Assembly (NCBI GenBank): GCA_028281665.1
Contig: JANQJK010000008.1
Location: 212,929 to 276,928 of the forward strand
DNA length: 64,000 nucleotides
Source: Hyphococcus sp.
Lineage (GTDB): Bacteria > Pseudomonadota > Alphaproteobacteria > Caulobacterales > Parvularculaceae
Reading direction: 5' to 3'
The position numbers and the translations under genes were made by a program. The notes under the pieces were generated by a model that saw only the letters and a list, made by a program, of their open reading frames with translations, did not search any database and was not told the DNA's origin. Below, one piece after another: positions 32,401 through 40,957 of the stretch (positions are counted from its first letter, which is position 1; each line of letters begins with the position of its first letter).

Positions 32401-33955
32401 CGGCGACGGCCAGATCGGCAAGGCGAAGATCGAAGGCGGCGTCGACGCAATCGTCATTGGCGGCGCCCCTGACGGGCTCGTTGCTGCGGCCTATCTTGCG
32501 CGGGCGGGTCTCAAGACCGTGCTGTTCGAAGCATCGGGCGAGATCGGCGCGCCCTGCCGGTCTGCCGCGCCGGAGGGTGATAGTGCAAGCCTTGACGGCG
32601 AACACCTGTTTCACGGGCTCGATCCGCAGACCATCGACGATCTTGACCTTTATAGCTGCGGCGTCGCCTTTGCGGCGCGCCGGATGGGGGTCGCCTACTT
32701 CTTCGAGGACGGCGAATGTCTGCGGCTCGGCGGAGATTTGCGCGCGGCGGCCCAGGACGCCGATCCTGACGGCGATGCGTTCCAGCACTTTATCACCGAC
32801 GCTTTCGAAGCGGCGTCTTTCATGCGTCCGCTGTTTTCCGGCGCCCCCGGCGTCAACGCTGCCTTCGCGACGGCGCTCGCCGATGCGCCGCCGCGTCTTG
32901 CAAAACAGCTGGACCGATGGATGACCCAGCCGGCGGAAGAGGCGCTCGCCGACTATTTTCCTGAAGGCGCCGTTAAGACTGCCATGCTGGCCGAGGCGGC
33001 CTTCCGGAACGGTCTGCCGCCCCATGAAGCGATGAGCTTTTCGCCGCTGCTTGCCCGCTGGTCTGGCGAGGTCGCCGGCTTGCAGGGCGCTGTCGCGTTC
33101 GCCGAAGGCGGCGCGGGCGCGGTCATCGACGCCCTTCGCCGGGCTGCCCAGAAAGCCAAGGTCGAATTCCGCACCGCGAGCCCGATTGCAAGGATCCTGA
33201 TCGAAAAGGACCGCGCCGCCGGCGTTGAGCTGGACACCGGCAATCAGCTTCGCGCGCCCATCGTGATCGCCGCCGTCGACGCTGAAACAACGTATACGGA
33301 GTTAATCGGTCCGGCGGTGCTCGACCGGGCTTTCCAGCAATCGATTTCCATGCGCAAACCCGCCCTTTCCACTGCGCATCTTCATCTGCGCCTGAAGGGC
33401 GCGCCGATTGACGAAACGACCCGCGCCGGTCTTGCGCGCCGCATCGTTTACGCGCCGCCGGCCGATAAGATCTGCCGGGCCTTTGCCGGCGCCGCACAGG
33501 GCGACGTGCCCAAGGAATTGATTATCGAAGCTGTATTTGAAAACGCGTTCGACGAAAATGCGGCGCCCGACCGGCAGCAATTGTCCGTCCTCGCGCATCC
33601 GACGCCGGCGCTTGCTGCATCCGACGAGAAGGGTCGCGAAAAGTTGCGCGATGCGATTGTCGCCGGCGTCGAACGTTTTGCGCCGAACATTGCTGAGCGC
33701 ATCGACGCCGAAAGGCTGGCGACGGCCGCGGATATGGCGTCGGCAAGCGGCGCGCCGGCCGGCGCCTTCGCCGCCCGCGAAGGCGTCTACCGGCAGCTCG
33801 CGCGCGCCGCCGCCACCACATCCGCCGGCTCCGTTGGCGGACTTTTTTTCTGCGGTCCCGAGGCGCAGATCGGCTACGGGATAAACGGGGCCGCCGGGCG
33901 CAACGCGGCGCAGGCGGCCCTCGGCAAGATCGACCGGGCGGGAGCGGCGCGATGA
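32393..33955 (+). CDS. PYROXD2/phytoene desaturase-like FAD oxidoreductase
   Basis: 520 aa. N-terminal dinucleotide-binding fold AIVIGGAPDGLVAAAYLARA; relatives have GAGHNG here, so one motif glycine is changed although the last is kept. The middle (QGAVAFAEGGAGAVIDALRRAA, VEFRTASPIARIL) and C-terminus (GGLFFCGPEAQIGYGINGAAGRNAA) are typical of the PYROXD2-like subfamily. The substrate is unknown. It sits between its degenerate paralogue and a GcvT-like gene with overlapping ends on both sides (ATGACTGA and ATGA), so the three are likely one functional unit. ATG 32393 is chosen over TTG 32387 because of this coupling. Confidence 0.82.
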   Translation: MTDGDGQIGKAKIEGGVDAIVIGGAPDGLVAAAYLARAGLKTVLFEASGEIGAPCRSAAPEGDSASLDGEHLFHGLDPQTIDDLDLYSCGVAFAARRMGVAYFFEDGECLRLGGDLRAAAQDADPDGDAFQHFITDAFEAASFMRPLFSGAPGVNAAFATALADAPPRLAKQLDRWMTQPAEEALADYFPEGAVKTAMLAEAAFRNGLPPHEAMSFSPLLARWSGEVAGLQGAVAFAEGGAGAVIDALRRAAQKAKVEFRTASPIARILIEKDRAAGVELDTGNQLRAPIVIAAVDAETTYTELIGPAVLDRAFQQSISMRKPALSTAHLHLRLKGAPIDETTRAGLARRIVYAPPADKICRAFAGAAQGDVPKELIIEAVFENAFDENAAPDRQQLSVLAHPTPALAASDEKGREKLRDAIVAGVERFAPNIAERIDAERLATAADMASASGAPAGAFAAREGVYRQLARAAATTSAGSVGGLFFCGPEAQIGYGINGAAGRNAAQAALGKIDRAGAAR

Positions 33956-35106
33956 TTTTTCCCGTCGACGACATCGTCGCCGAGCGGCCCGCGCCGACGC
34001 CGCTTTATGCGGCGGCCGCGTCCGTCAGCACCGCCAATCTCTGGACGTCGATCAACGGTTTTGCGGCGGCGCGCGTCTATGATTCCGTCGAAGCGGAATA
34101 TCGCGCCGCGAAGGAAGGCGCGGTCATCGCCGATTTCGGACCGCTCTCGCGTTATGCCGTGCGCGGAGAAAGCGCAGCGGTTTTGTTGTCGCGCGTTGCA
34201 ACGGCGCCGGCCCTCAGCCTGTCGCCGGGCGAAAGCGCTCGCGGTCTCATTCTCGATGACGAAGGCGGCGTGATCGATCTCGCGGAGGTCTCCCGCCTCG
34301 CCGACGAACTTTTCCTGTTGACGACGCCGTCGCCCCAACCACGCGCCTTGCAGCTCGCCGCGCGCGGTCTCGATGCGCAGGTCGAGGATATTTCGCGAAC
34401 GGTCGCAGCGATCGGCGTTCTCGGCGCCAACGCCAATGAGGCGCTTGCGGCGTCGGGGCTGAAGATCCCCGGCGATCATGTTGCCGCTTCCGCCGTGTTG
34501 CGCGGGGTTGAAACCGCGGCGCGGCCAATGCAGTTCGGCGCGCTTCCGGGCGCTGAGCTTGTCTTTCCCGCAGAAGACGCGCTGACGATCTGGGAGCGGC
34601 TCATGCGCCGGAGCAGCGTCAAGCCCATCGGGCTCGACGCCATGGAGGTCCTGCGCATTGAAAGCGGCGCGCCGCGGCCGGGCGCGGATTTCATCACGCG
34701 GGTTCCCCGGCGCGGGGCTCGCCGTCCATTACCGTCGGAGATCGGCCTGCCGCATCTGGCGCCGCTGGACGGAGGCTGGTTCAACGGTCGCCGGTCCTTG
34801 CGTTTCGCGGCGCCCGCGCCCGATCATTATCTCGTAACGCTGGCGATTGACGCCGACCACGTTCTGCCCGGGGCGCCGGTCGCGCTTGGCGGCAAGGCGG
34901 ACGGGCGCGTTACGTTGGCGGTCTGGTCGCCGGCGGTTCGGCGTGTCATCGCCTTTGCGTCCCTGCCCGGGGCAACCGCAGGAAAAATAAGGGAAATCAG
35001 CGTCGTTGACGATGGCGGCGAGGCCCGCCGGGCGCGCATTCTCGACACGGCGGAGAGCCGTCTGGCGGCCGCCTTCCAACAGTCCCAGGCGCAAGCGACG
35101 GATTAG
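33952..35106 (+). CDS. GcvT-family aminomethyltransferase-like protein
   Basis: 384 aa, ATGA overlap with the FAD protein. Folate-binding GcvT/DMGDH features: EYRAAKEGAVIADFGPLSRYAV, VRGESAAVLLSRVATAPAL, GGVIDLAEVSRLADELFLL and PIGLDAMEVLRIESGAPRPGAD. Proteins of this family use tetrahydrofolate to accept one-carbon units, usually together with an FAD dehydrogenase. The pairing here suggests oxidative demethylation of an N-methyl compound, which is inference; the true substrate is not visible in the sequence. Confidence 0.8.
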   Translation: MIFPVDDIVAERPAPTPLYAAAASVSTANLWTSINGFAAARVYDSVEAEYRAAKEGAVIADFGPLSRYAVRGESAAVLLSRVATAPALSLSPGESARGLILDDEGGVIDLAEVSRLADELFLLTTPSPQPRALQLAARGLDAQVEDISRTVAAIGVLGANANEALAASGLKIPGDHVAASAVLRGVETAARPMQFGALPGAELVFPAEDALTIWERLMRRSSVKPIGLDAMEVLRIESGAPRPGADFITRVPRRGARRPLPSEIGLPHLAPLDGGWFNGRRSLRFAAPAPDHYLVTLAIDADHVLPGAPVALGGKADGRVTLAVWSPAVRRVIAFASLPGATAGKIREISVVDDGGEARRARILDTAESRLAAAFQQSQAQATD

Positions 35107-35157
35107 CCTCCCCCGCGCGTTTAAAATGCGGCTGGTAAAGTTGGAAAAGGAGAAACC

Positions 35158-35573
35158 ATGAAAAAATCAATCATCGCCGCCGTCTGCGTTCTGGGCGTTG
35201 CCGGAACCGCGGCGGCCGTTTCGGCGGCGCCGGCGGCGATCGTTTCGAATGGCTGGACGCCAATGGCGACGGCATCGTGACCGAAGCGGAAATGGATGTG
35301 CGCCAGGCGGCGTTTTTCGACGGCGCTGATGCCAATGGCGACGGCGGTGTCTCGGCGGAGGAGATGCGCGCCTATCGTAAGGCAAAACGCGAGGAATGGC
35401 GGGAGAAAAACAATCCTGACGCCAATGGCGACGGCGTCGTTGACCGCGTCGAGTTTCAGGATGCGGCTGACAAGCGCTTTGACCGAATGGACAAAAATGG
35501 CGACGGCGTTCTCAGCGACGACGAACGCAAGCGTCGCCATGGCCGCCGTCATCGTGGCCATCGCGGCGAATAG
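35158..35573 (+). pseudogene. Exported EF-hand protein gene with an apparent 1-base frameshift
   Basis: GGAAAAGGAG precedes ATG 35158, which starts a good signal peptide (KKSIIAAVCVLGVAGTAAAV) but that frame stops at TGA 35278. The EF-hand region is one frame away: GGDRFEWLDANGDGIVTEAE, then FFDGADANGDGGVSAEE, DANGDGVVDRVEF and DKNGDGVLSDDE, four calcium-binding loops, ending with a His/Arg tail. One extra G in CCGGCGGCG (about 35230-35238) would join the two into a protein of about 138 aa with four EF-hands. Either a real mutation or a sequencing/assembly error. Starting at GTG 35277 would cut through the first loop. Confidence 0.75.
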
Positions 35574-35588
35574 GCTTATCCTGTCTGA

Positions 35589-35616
35589 ACGGCGGGCGGA
35601 TCCGTCCGCTCGCCGT
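35589..35616 (+). terminator. Hairpin between the EF-hand gene and the sigma factor gene
   Basis: ACGGCGGGCGGA (35589-35600) pairs with TCCGTCCGCTCGCCGT (35601-35616) with small mismatches. There is no T-run, so termination is uncertain. Confidence 0.4.
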
Positions 35617-35642
35617 TCGCTGTCGCATGGGCGCGCAGTTTA

Positions 35643-36239
35643 TTGGCAACGGAACGAGACAGTGATGAAGCGCTTGTTGCACGCGCCGGCCGGGGCGACC
35701 GGCGGGCTGCGTCCATTCTTGTCGAGCGGCATACGGACAAAATCTACGCCGTGTGCTTTCGCACGCTTCGCTCTCGTCCGGCGGCGGAAGACGCCGCGCA
35801 GGAAACCTTTCTGCGGCTTTGGAGTCATGCATCGAAATGGCGCCCGAAAGGAGCAAAGTTCGAAACCTGGCTGTACCGAGTGGCGATGAATATATGCCTT
35901 GATCAATTGCGCAAACGAAAGCGCGAGGCGCCGGAGGAGAGTGCGCCGGAACGGGCCGATGACAGTCTGCGTCAGGACGATCGCGTCTTTGCGGCGGAGC
36001 GTCGCCGGGCCGTTGACGAAGCGCTGGAGGCGCTTCCCGACCGGCAACGCATGGCGATCAACCTGTGTTGCTATCAGGAGCTTTCCAATATTGAGGCGGC
36101 GGAAATCATGGAAGTAAGCGTTGATGCATTGGAGTCGCTGCTGGCGCGTGGGCGCCGGGCGCTGCGGGACCGGCTGGCCCCCATGCGCGAGCAGCTAACA
36201 GGACGGATGAGCGATGACGGAACCGCCCAGCACTACTGA
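35643..36239 (+). CDS. ECF sigma factor (CnrH-like)
   Basis: 198 aa. Region 2 (DKIYAVCFRTLRSRPAAEDA, AQETFLRLWSHASKW, FETWLYRVAMNICLDQLRKR) and region 4 (LEALPDRQRMAINLCCYQEL, SNIEAAEIMEVSVDALESLL) of the ECF class. The TTG start gives MATERDSDEALVARAGRGD, the usual family opening; no alternative ATG precedes region 2. It overlaps the putative anti-sigma gene by 26 bases, and a CnrX-type sensor follows. Confidence 0.9.
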   Translation: MATERDSDEALVARAGRGDRRAASILVERHTDKIYAVCFRTLRSRPAAEDAAQETFLRLWSHASKWRPKGAKFETWLYRVAMNICLDQLRKRKREAPEESAPERADDSLRQDDRVFAAERRRAVDEALEALPDRQRMAINLCCYQELSNIEAAEIMEVSVDALESLLARGRRALRDRLAPMREQLTGRMSDDGTAQHY

Positions 36240-36693
36240 TAACCTTGCGGCGGCGAGACGCTGTCTTGAGATTTACGGCGGCGACATCGCGCGCTGGCCG
36301 GAAGATGCGCGCGCGCGCTGGGGCGACATCGCACTGAGCGATGCGCTCAAGGATGAGCGCGCCGAGGCCGATGCGCTTGACGCCCTGCTCGGCGCGGCGA
36401 CCGCGCCGTCGACGCCGCATGATCTCAAAAACCGGATCGAGGCGAGCTACCGTCCGCCAACGGAGCGTCCCGGTCGCGGGCGGTTCTGGGATGGTCTGTC
36501 TTCGCTTGCCGGCTGGATGCGGCCATTGCCGGCCGGTGCATTGGCGAGCCTGTCTGTTCTCGGGTTTGCCGCGGGCGCGGCGATTGACGCCGACGACCGC
36601 CTGACGCCGGAATATGAGGCATACGCCTATCTGGAGGACAGCGGCCTTGTGGCGTTTGAGGAGGAAACGGGGGCTCTATGGGACGCGGAGTGA
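36214..36693 (+). CDS. Putative anti-sigma factor, single-pass membrane protein
   Basis: 159 aa. A cytoplasmic N-terminal domain (AARRCLEIYGGDIARWPEDA) is followed by one membrane segment (LPAGALASLSVLGFAAGAAI, about residues 104-124) and a short acidic periplasmic tail. Position between ECF sigma and metal sensor, plus this topology, matches the CnrY/anti-sigma role of holding the sigma factor at the membrane. Sequence similarity to known anti-sigma factors is weak. Confidence 0.65.
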   Translation: MTEPPSTTDNLAAARRCLEIYGGDIARWPEDARARWGDIALSDALKDERAEADALDALLGAATAPSTPHDLKNRIEASYRPPTERPGRGRFWDGLSSLAGWMRPLPAGALASLSVLGFAAGAAIDADDRLTPEYEAYAYLEDSGLVAFEEETGALWDAE

Positions 36694-37172
36694 TCATTCT
36701 TCTGGCCGCATCGCTCGGCCTGAATTTTCTTGTCTTCGGGTATCTCCTGAACGACTGGGTGGATCGCGCGCCGCCGCAACCGCCGGCGGCTGCGGACTTT
36801 CGCGGCTTCGATACCCCCCGCGCCCTTGTGGGCGTTACGAATGCGCTGCCGCCCGACAGCCGGCGCGCCTTCCGCGCCGCCTTTCGTCAGCGCCTTCCCG
36901 ATATGCGCGCTCATCATCGGGAGATGCGCGGCGTTCGCCTTGAACTGCGAGACCTTCTTGAGGCGGATGAATGGGACGGCGAGGCCGTTGCAGCAAAAAT
37001 GGCGGAGATCCAAACATTGCGCGCGCGTCAGCACGAAGCGTTTGACGAAGCGTTTTTGGCGGCCGTCAACACGCTCTCCGCCGAAGACCGCCGCCGCATG
37101 ATCGAATATGCCGAGGAACGGCGTGCGGCCCGTCGCGAACAGAGGAAATTCGGCCCGCCGGATCGCCCTTAG
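36678..37172 (+). CDS. CnrX-like periplasmic metal sensor
   Basis: 164 aa. N-terminal anchor VIILLAASLGLNFLVFGYLL, then a helical hairpin domain (FRAAFRQRLPDMRAHHREMR, DLLEADEWDGEAVAAKMAEI, RARQHEAFDEAFLAAVNTLS) of the heavy-metal-resistance/CpxP-CnrX type. His residues in MRAHHREM and RQHEAF are candidate metal ligands. It overlaps the anti-sigma gene, completing a three-gene CnrYXH-like signalling unit for metal or envelope stress. Confidence 0.75.
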   Translation: MGRGVIILLAASLGLNFLVFGYLLNDWVDRAPPQPPAAADFRGFDTPRALVGVTNALPPDSRRAFRAAFRQRLPDMRAHHREMRGVRLELRDLLEADEWDGEAVAAKMAEIQTLRARQHEAFDEAFLAAVNTLSAEDRRRMIEYAEERRAARREQRKFGPPDRP

Positions 37173-37195
37173 GCGTCGCGGGCAACGCGGCGGGT

Positions 37196-39475
37196 TTACT
37201 CCGCGGCCTGCGTTGCGTTGAAGGTCGGTCCGTCCGGTGCGCCCGGCGCTGTCATCACGTAAGCGTCTTTGCGCATGAATTGCGGCAGGCGGACCTTGGC
37301 GTCCTTGCGTCGCGGGAAGGCGGCGCAGGCGACGGTGCCTTTGCCGGGTTCGCTGATCAGGGCGAGGACGCCTCCTTGCATTTCCATCAGCGATTTTGAC
37401 AGCGCAAGGCCAAGCCCGGCGCCTTCGCCGTCGCGGGCGAAACTGTTGTCCGCGAGCGTGAAGGGCTCGCCCAGCTTTTTCATGGCGGCCCGGTCGATGC
37501 CGGCGCCTGAATCCGCAACGATGATGGTGACCCCGTCGAGATCGGCCTCGGCGGTCAGCGTCACTTCCCCGCCTTTCGGCGTGAACTTGATGGCGTTCGA
37601 GAGAAGGTTGAGCGTAACCTGTTTGATGGCGCGCGGATCGCCCCAGACCGGCGGCGCATGGCCCACGGCGGCGGTGAGTTTCACGCCCGCGTCGCCGGCG
37701 CGCTTTGAAACGAGGCGCACGGCCTCGCCGAGCATTTTCTCAAGGCCGACGCTTTTCGGTTCGAGCACCAGCCGGCCCGCCTCGATTTTCGACATGTCGA
37801 GCACGTCGTCGATCAGTTCGAGCAGATGGCGGCCGCTGGCGAGAATGTCGTTCACATATTCAAGGTATTTCTGGTTGCCGAGGGGGCCGTAGAGTTCCGA
37901 CTGCATGACTTCGGAAAACCCGTTAATGGCGTTCAGGGGCGTTCTGAGTTCGTGGCTCATATTGGCGAGGAATTCGCTTTTCGAGCGATTGGCTTCCTCG
38001 GCGCGATACTTCTCATACTGATATTTCTGCATGGTCTCTGAAAGATCGCGCCGCGAGCCTTCGAGGTCTTCCACCGTTTTCTGCAATACGCGTTCTTTTT
38101 TCTTCTGCGCCGCGGCCCGCTTCTTGAGATCCGTCACGTCGCCGCCAATGGCGACCGTGCCGCCTTCTGCCGTGCGCCGGCGCGAGACATGGGCCCAGCG
38201 TCCGCCGGGCAGCGCGACCTCGGTGGATTTCGCGGTCTCGTCTTTCAGCGGTCCGAAATGTTCCATCAGCATGTCGCCCCCGGCGCCGGCGCAGGCGGCG
38301 AGGTCGGAAACGGCCGCTCCGGCGCGGGCGAATTTCACCGGGATGCGGAAAATCGATGCGAACCGCTTGTTGCATACCGCCAGCCGGCCGTTCGCGTCCC
38401 AGAGGGCGAAGGCGTCGGGGATGGCCTCGATGGCGTCTTTCAGTCTCGTTTCGGCGAGGGCGACGCCGGGCGCGAGGCCCTTGGCGCCGGAGAGATCAAG
38501 GGCGACGCCGGCGCGCTCAAATCGGGTCGCGTCCCCGGCGGTCCGGAGATATGCGCGGGACCATGCGCCGGCCGGGTTGCGGAACCGCACAACGCCCTCG
38601 GTCACGCCGGAGGGCTCGCCGGAGATGACCGCCATGGCGAGGCGCAGATCCTCCGGGTGCAGGACGGCGGAGATCTCCCGCAGGGTGAACCGGCGGTCCC
38701 GCGCGCCGAGGCCCAGGGGCTCCAGAAAGGCCCGGGCGAACATGACGCTGCGGTCTTTTTTCTCGTAAAACCATGGGGAGCAGCGCCCCCCGGCGAGCGC
38801 GGCCTTGAAGTCAGAAAGCGTCGCCATGGCGTGGGCCGCGGTTTCCGCGGCCCGGCTCTGGCGAATGAATGCGGCCATCAGCGAGATCACAACGACCCCG
38901 AGGGCGGCGAGCATCACCGCAAAGGTAATCCAGGCGCGGGAGCGGTCGAAAATGTCCCGGGCCGGGGCCGCCGCCAGCAGCGCTTCGCCATTGTCCAGCG
39001 GCCGCCAGGCAATGGCGATCTTGCCGCCCTTCGCCCCGATCTGCGTCTCGCCGCGCGCGTTGAGGGCGAGCCCGTGCAGGGCGTCCGCTGGAAGCGCCAC
39101 AATGTCCGTGCGTCCGGCCGTCGCCAGAATGTCGCCATTGGCGGAGAGGTGATAAAGCACGCCATAGCCGCCGGGCAGGGAGGCGTTCAAAACGTCGCGC
39201 GCCGGCGCGCCGGTCATGATGGCGATATTCATGGCGTCGGCGCCGTCCCCGGCGGCCCGGTCAAGCCGCAGGGCGGTCTCCGTCTCCCGCAGGGACGCCT
39301 TGTCAGTGGTTTCGATAACGAAAAGAACGCCGACGATGGCGATGAATGCGGCGGTCAGAATCGCCACGCGAAAGGGCGACAGCGCGTTGATGCGCGCCGA
39401 CAGATCAAGTCCTGGGTTGTCCTTGGGACTTTTCGCCATTCCACCCGTGCTCGCCACCGGCGCCCGATTGTTCAT
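37196..39475 (-). CDS. PAS-containing sensor histidine kinase, PleC/PdhS-like
   Basis: 759 aa. Two membrane segments (VAILTAAFIAIVGVLFVIET and WITFAVMLAALGVVVISLM) flank a periplasmic region; then PAS-like domains, a coiled coil (RDLSETMQKYQYEKYRAEEA), HisKA (FLANMSHELRTPLNAINGFS, EVMQSELYGPLGNQKYLEY) and HATPase (NLLSNAIKFTPKGG, GAGLGLALSKSL). The E(M/L)xGPLGxxxY segment is typical of the PleC/DivJ/PdhS group that phosphorylates or dephosphorylates DivK in alphaproteobacterial cell-cycle control. No receiver domain. Partner unknown. Confidence 0.85.
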   Translation of the reverse strand: MNNRAPVASTGGMAKSPKDNPGLDLSARINALSPFRVAILTAAFIAIVGVLFVIETTDKASLRETETALRLDRAAGDGADAMNIAIMTGAPARDVLNASLPGGYGVLYHLSANGDILATAGRTDIVALPADALHGLALNARGETQIGAKGGKIAIAWRPLDNGEALLAAAPARDIFDRSRAWITFAVMLAALGVVVISLMAAFIRQSRAAETAAHAMATLSDFKAALAGGRCSPWFYEKKDRSVMFARAFLEPLGLGARDRRFTLREISAVLHPEDLRLAMAVISGEPSGVTEGVVRFRNPAGAWSRAYLRTAGDATRFERAGVALDLSGAKGLAPGVALAETRLKDAIEAIPDAFALWDANGRLAVCNKRFASIFRIPVKFARAGAAVSDLAACAGAGGDMLMEHFGPLKDETAKSTEVALPGGRWAHVSRRRTAEGGTVAIGGDVTDLKKRAAAQKKKERVLQKTVEDLEGSRRDLSETMQKYQYEKYRAEEANRSKSEFLANMSHELRTPLNAINGFSEVMQSELYGPLGNQKYLEYVNDILASGRHLLELIDDVLDMSKIEAGRLVLEPKSVGLEKMLGEAVRLVSKRAGDAGVKLTAAVGHAPPVWGDPRAIKQVTLNLLSNAIKFTPKGGEVTLTAEADLDGVTIIVADSGAGIDRAAMKKLGEPFTLADNSFARDGEGAGLGLALSKSLMEMQGGVLALISEPGKGTVACAAFPRRKDAKVRLPQFMRKDAYVMTAPGAPDGPTFNATQAAE

Positions 39476-39534
39476 AATCGCCGGAAAAACCGGTGCTTAG
39501 TAGCAAACCGTTGCCTCGTGCGCCATGCACAAAC

Positions 39535-39551
39535 GTTTACGTTTTGTAAAC
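39535..39551. promoter_or_regulatory. Inverted repeat in the divergent promoter region
   Basis: GTTTAC-GTTTT-GTAAAC (39535-39551) is a perfect 6-bp inverted repeat in the 206-base gap between the minus-strand kinase and the plus-strand arginine gene. Possible operator for either. Confidence 0.4.
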
Positions 39552-39681
39552 TATTCCCGTTCGCGCCGGGCTGTCACCTTCGAATCGGTGAGGGCGCCCC
39601 TGTGTAAAACTCCGTCCGAGCCCGTGCTGCCCGGTTGGTTTTCCATTGGCGCCGGCGGCCGCGCCCGGTAACGAGTGCCGG

Positions 39682-40692
39682 ATGAGACATTTTTTGAACA
39701 CTGCGGATTGGTCCCGCCCCGAACTTCAGGCGATGATCGACGACGCGCGCGCTATGAAAGCCGCGCCGATGGGCGACGCGCTGAAAGACAAGACGGTCGC
39801 GCTTCTCTTTCTGAACAACTCTCTGCGCACGCGCACGTCGTTTGACGTGGGCGCCCGACAGCTTGGTGCCCATGCGGTCGTCCTGTCGCCGTCGGGGGGC
39901 ATGTGGCCGCTGGAATTTGAGGACGGCGTCGTCATGGACGGCGAGGCGGAGGAACATGTGAAGGAAGCCGCGAGCGTCCTGTCGCGCTATTGCGACATGA
40001 TCGGCGTGCGCGCCTTCCCGAAATTCGTCGACTGGCAGGAGGACCGCAAGGACAAGATCCTCAACGCCTTTGCGAAATATTCCGACGTTCCCGTCATCAA
40101 CATGGAGACCATCACCCACCCGTGTCAGGAGATGGCGCACATTATGGCGTTGCAGGAACGGTTCGACGGGGACGGTCTGGGGGCGCTGGACGGCAGGAAG
40201 TTTTTGCTCACCTGGACCTATCATCCGAAGCCGCTCAACACCGCGGTGGCCAACTCCGCGCTGATGATCGCTGCGAAGTTCGGCATGAAGCCGACGCTTC
40301 TTTGTCCGACCAAGGATTATATTCTTGACGAGCGCTATATGGAGCAGGCGGAGAAAGACGCCGGCGCCAACGGCGTTGAGGTGACGGTCACCCACGATAT
40401 CGACGAAGCCTATGCGGACGCCGATGTCGTTTACGCCAAAAGCTGGGGCGCGCTGCCGTTTTTCGGCGACTGGGAGCCGGAAAAGCCGATCCGCGACGCC
40501 CACAAACATTTCATCGTCGACGAAGAAAAAATGCGCAAAACCAACAACGCGCTGGTCTCCCACTGCCTGCCCATGCGCCGCAACGTGAAAATGACCGACG
40601 CCGTTTTCGACGGGCCTACCTGCATCGCCTACGAAGAAGCGGAAAACCGTCTCCATGTGCAAAAGGCGATTATGAAGGCGTTGGCGGGGTGA
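39682..40692 (+). CDS. argF': N-acetylornithine carbamoyltransferase
   Basis: 336 aa. Carbamoyl phosphate loop SLRTRTSFDVGARQLG, the SGGMWPLEFEDGVVMDGEAE insert absent from ordinary ornithine carbamoyltransferases, HPCQEMAHI, and HCLPMRRNVK. These fit the acetylornithine/succinylornithine carbamoyltransferase group known from Xanthomonas and Bacteroides, which makes N-acetylcitrulline instead of citrulline. The neighbouring NAGS-K and argC support the acetylated route. Start ATG 39682; the upstream-open residues are not family-like. Acetyl- versus succinyl-ornithine preference cannot be settled by eye. Confidence 0.85.
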   Translation: MRHFLNTADWSRPELQAMIDDARAMKAAPMGDALKDKTVALLFLNNSLRTRTSFDVGARQLGAHAVVLSPSGGMWPLEFEDGVVMDGEAEEHVKEAASVLSRYCDMIGVRAFPKFVDWQEDRKDKILNAFAKYSDVPVINMETITHPCQEMAHIMALQERFDGDGLGALDGRKFLLTWTYHPKPLNTAVANSALMIAAKFGMKPTLLCPTKDYILDERYMEQAEKDAGANGVEVTVTHDIDEAYADADVVYAKSWGALPFFGDWEPEKPIRDAHKHFIVDEEKMRKTNNALVSHCLPMRRNVKMTDAVFDGPTCIAYEEAENRLHVQKAIMKALAG

Positions 40693-40832
40693 TGCTTTCA
40701 GATAAATACAAACAGAAATGGAAAGATCGACTCTTCGACCTGAAATCGTACTTGAAACTCGATTTCTTGGTCACATTAATCTGTTTTCTTGTGGTTTGGT
40801 TGCGAGACATGAACCGTAACAGTAGTGATTAA
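40692..40832 (+). CDS. 46-aa AT-rich small membrane peptide coupled to argF'
   Basis: ATG 40692 overlaps the argF' stop (TGATG). The peptide begins MLSDKYKQKWKDRLFDLKSY, then a single membrane stretch FLVTLICFLVVWL, then RDMNRNSSD. Basic N-terminus and one helix suggest a small inner-membrane protein. The 60-base line starting 40741 has only 21 G+C, far below its surroundings, hinting at foreign origin. No family recognised. A GIY-YIG/repeat unit begins 14 bases downstream. Confidence 0.5.
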   Translation: MLSDKYKQKWKDRLFDLKSYLKLDFLVTLICFLVVWLRDMNRNSSD

Positions 40833-40846
40833 TAGTCGATACGCAG

Positions 40847-40943
40847 CCCCTTCATCCTGAGGAGAAAAATTCTTCATGTCCTTCGTGACAGCCCTGCGGG
40901 CCTCCTCAGGATGAAGAATTTTTCGTCGCGAAGGACGAAGGGG
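40847..40943. repeat. Palindromic repeat R2, upstream of the GIY-YIG gene
   Basis: Outer arms CCCCTTC and GAAGGGG; inner arms TTCATCCTGAGGAG (40851-40864) and CTCCTCAGGATGAA (40903-40916); further complementary pair TGTCCTTCGTGAC and GTCGCGAAGGACGAAG. Same orientation as R3. Confidence 0.93.
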
Positions 40944-40957
40944 CGGGAGACGGGGCG

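Noticed and set aside
35277..35573. EF-hand gene starting at GTG 35277 as intact
   Set aside because: It would start in the middle of the first calcium loop and have no export signal; the frameshift reading explains all features.
38189..39607. 472-codon plus-strand frame inside the PAS histidine kinase gene
   Set aside because: It is antisense to clear HisKA/PAS sequence, with shadow composition.
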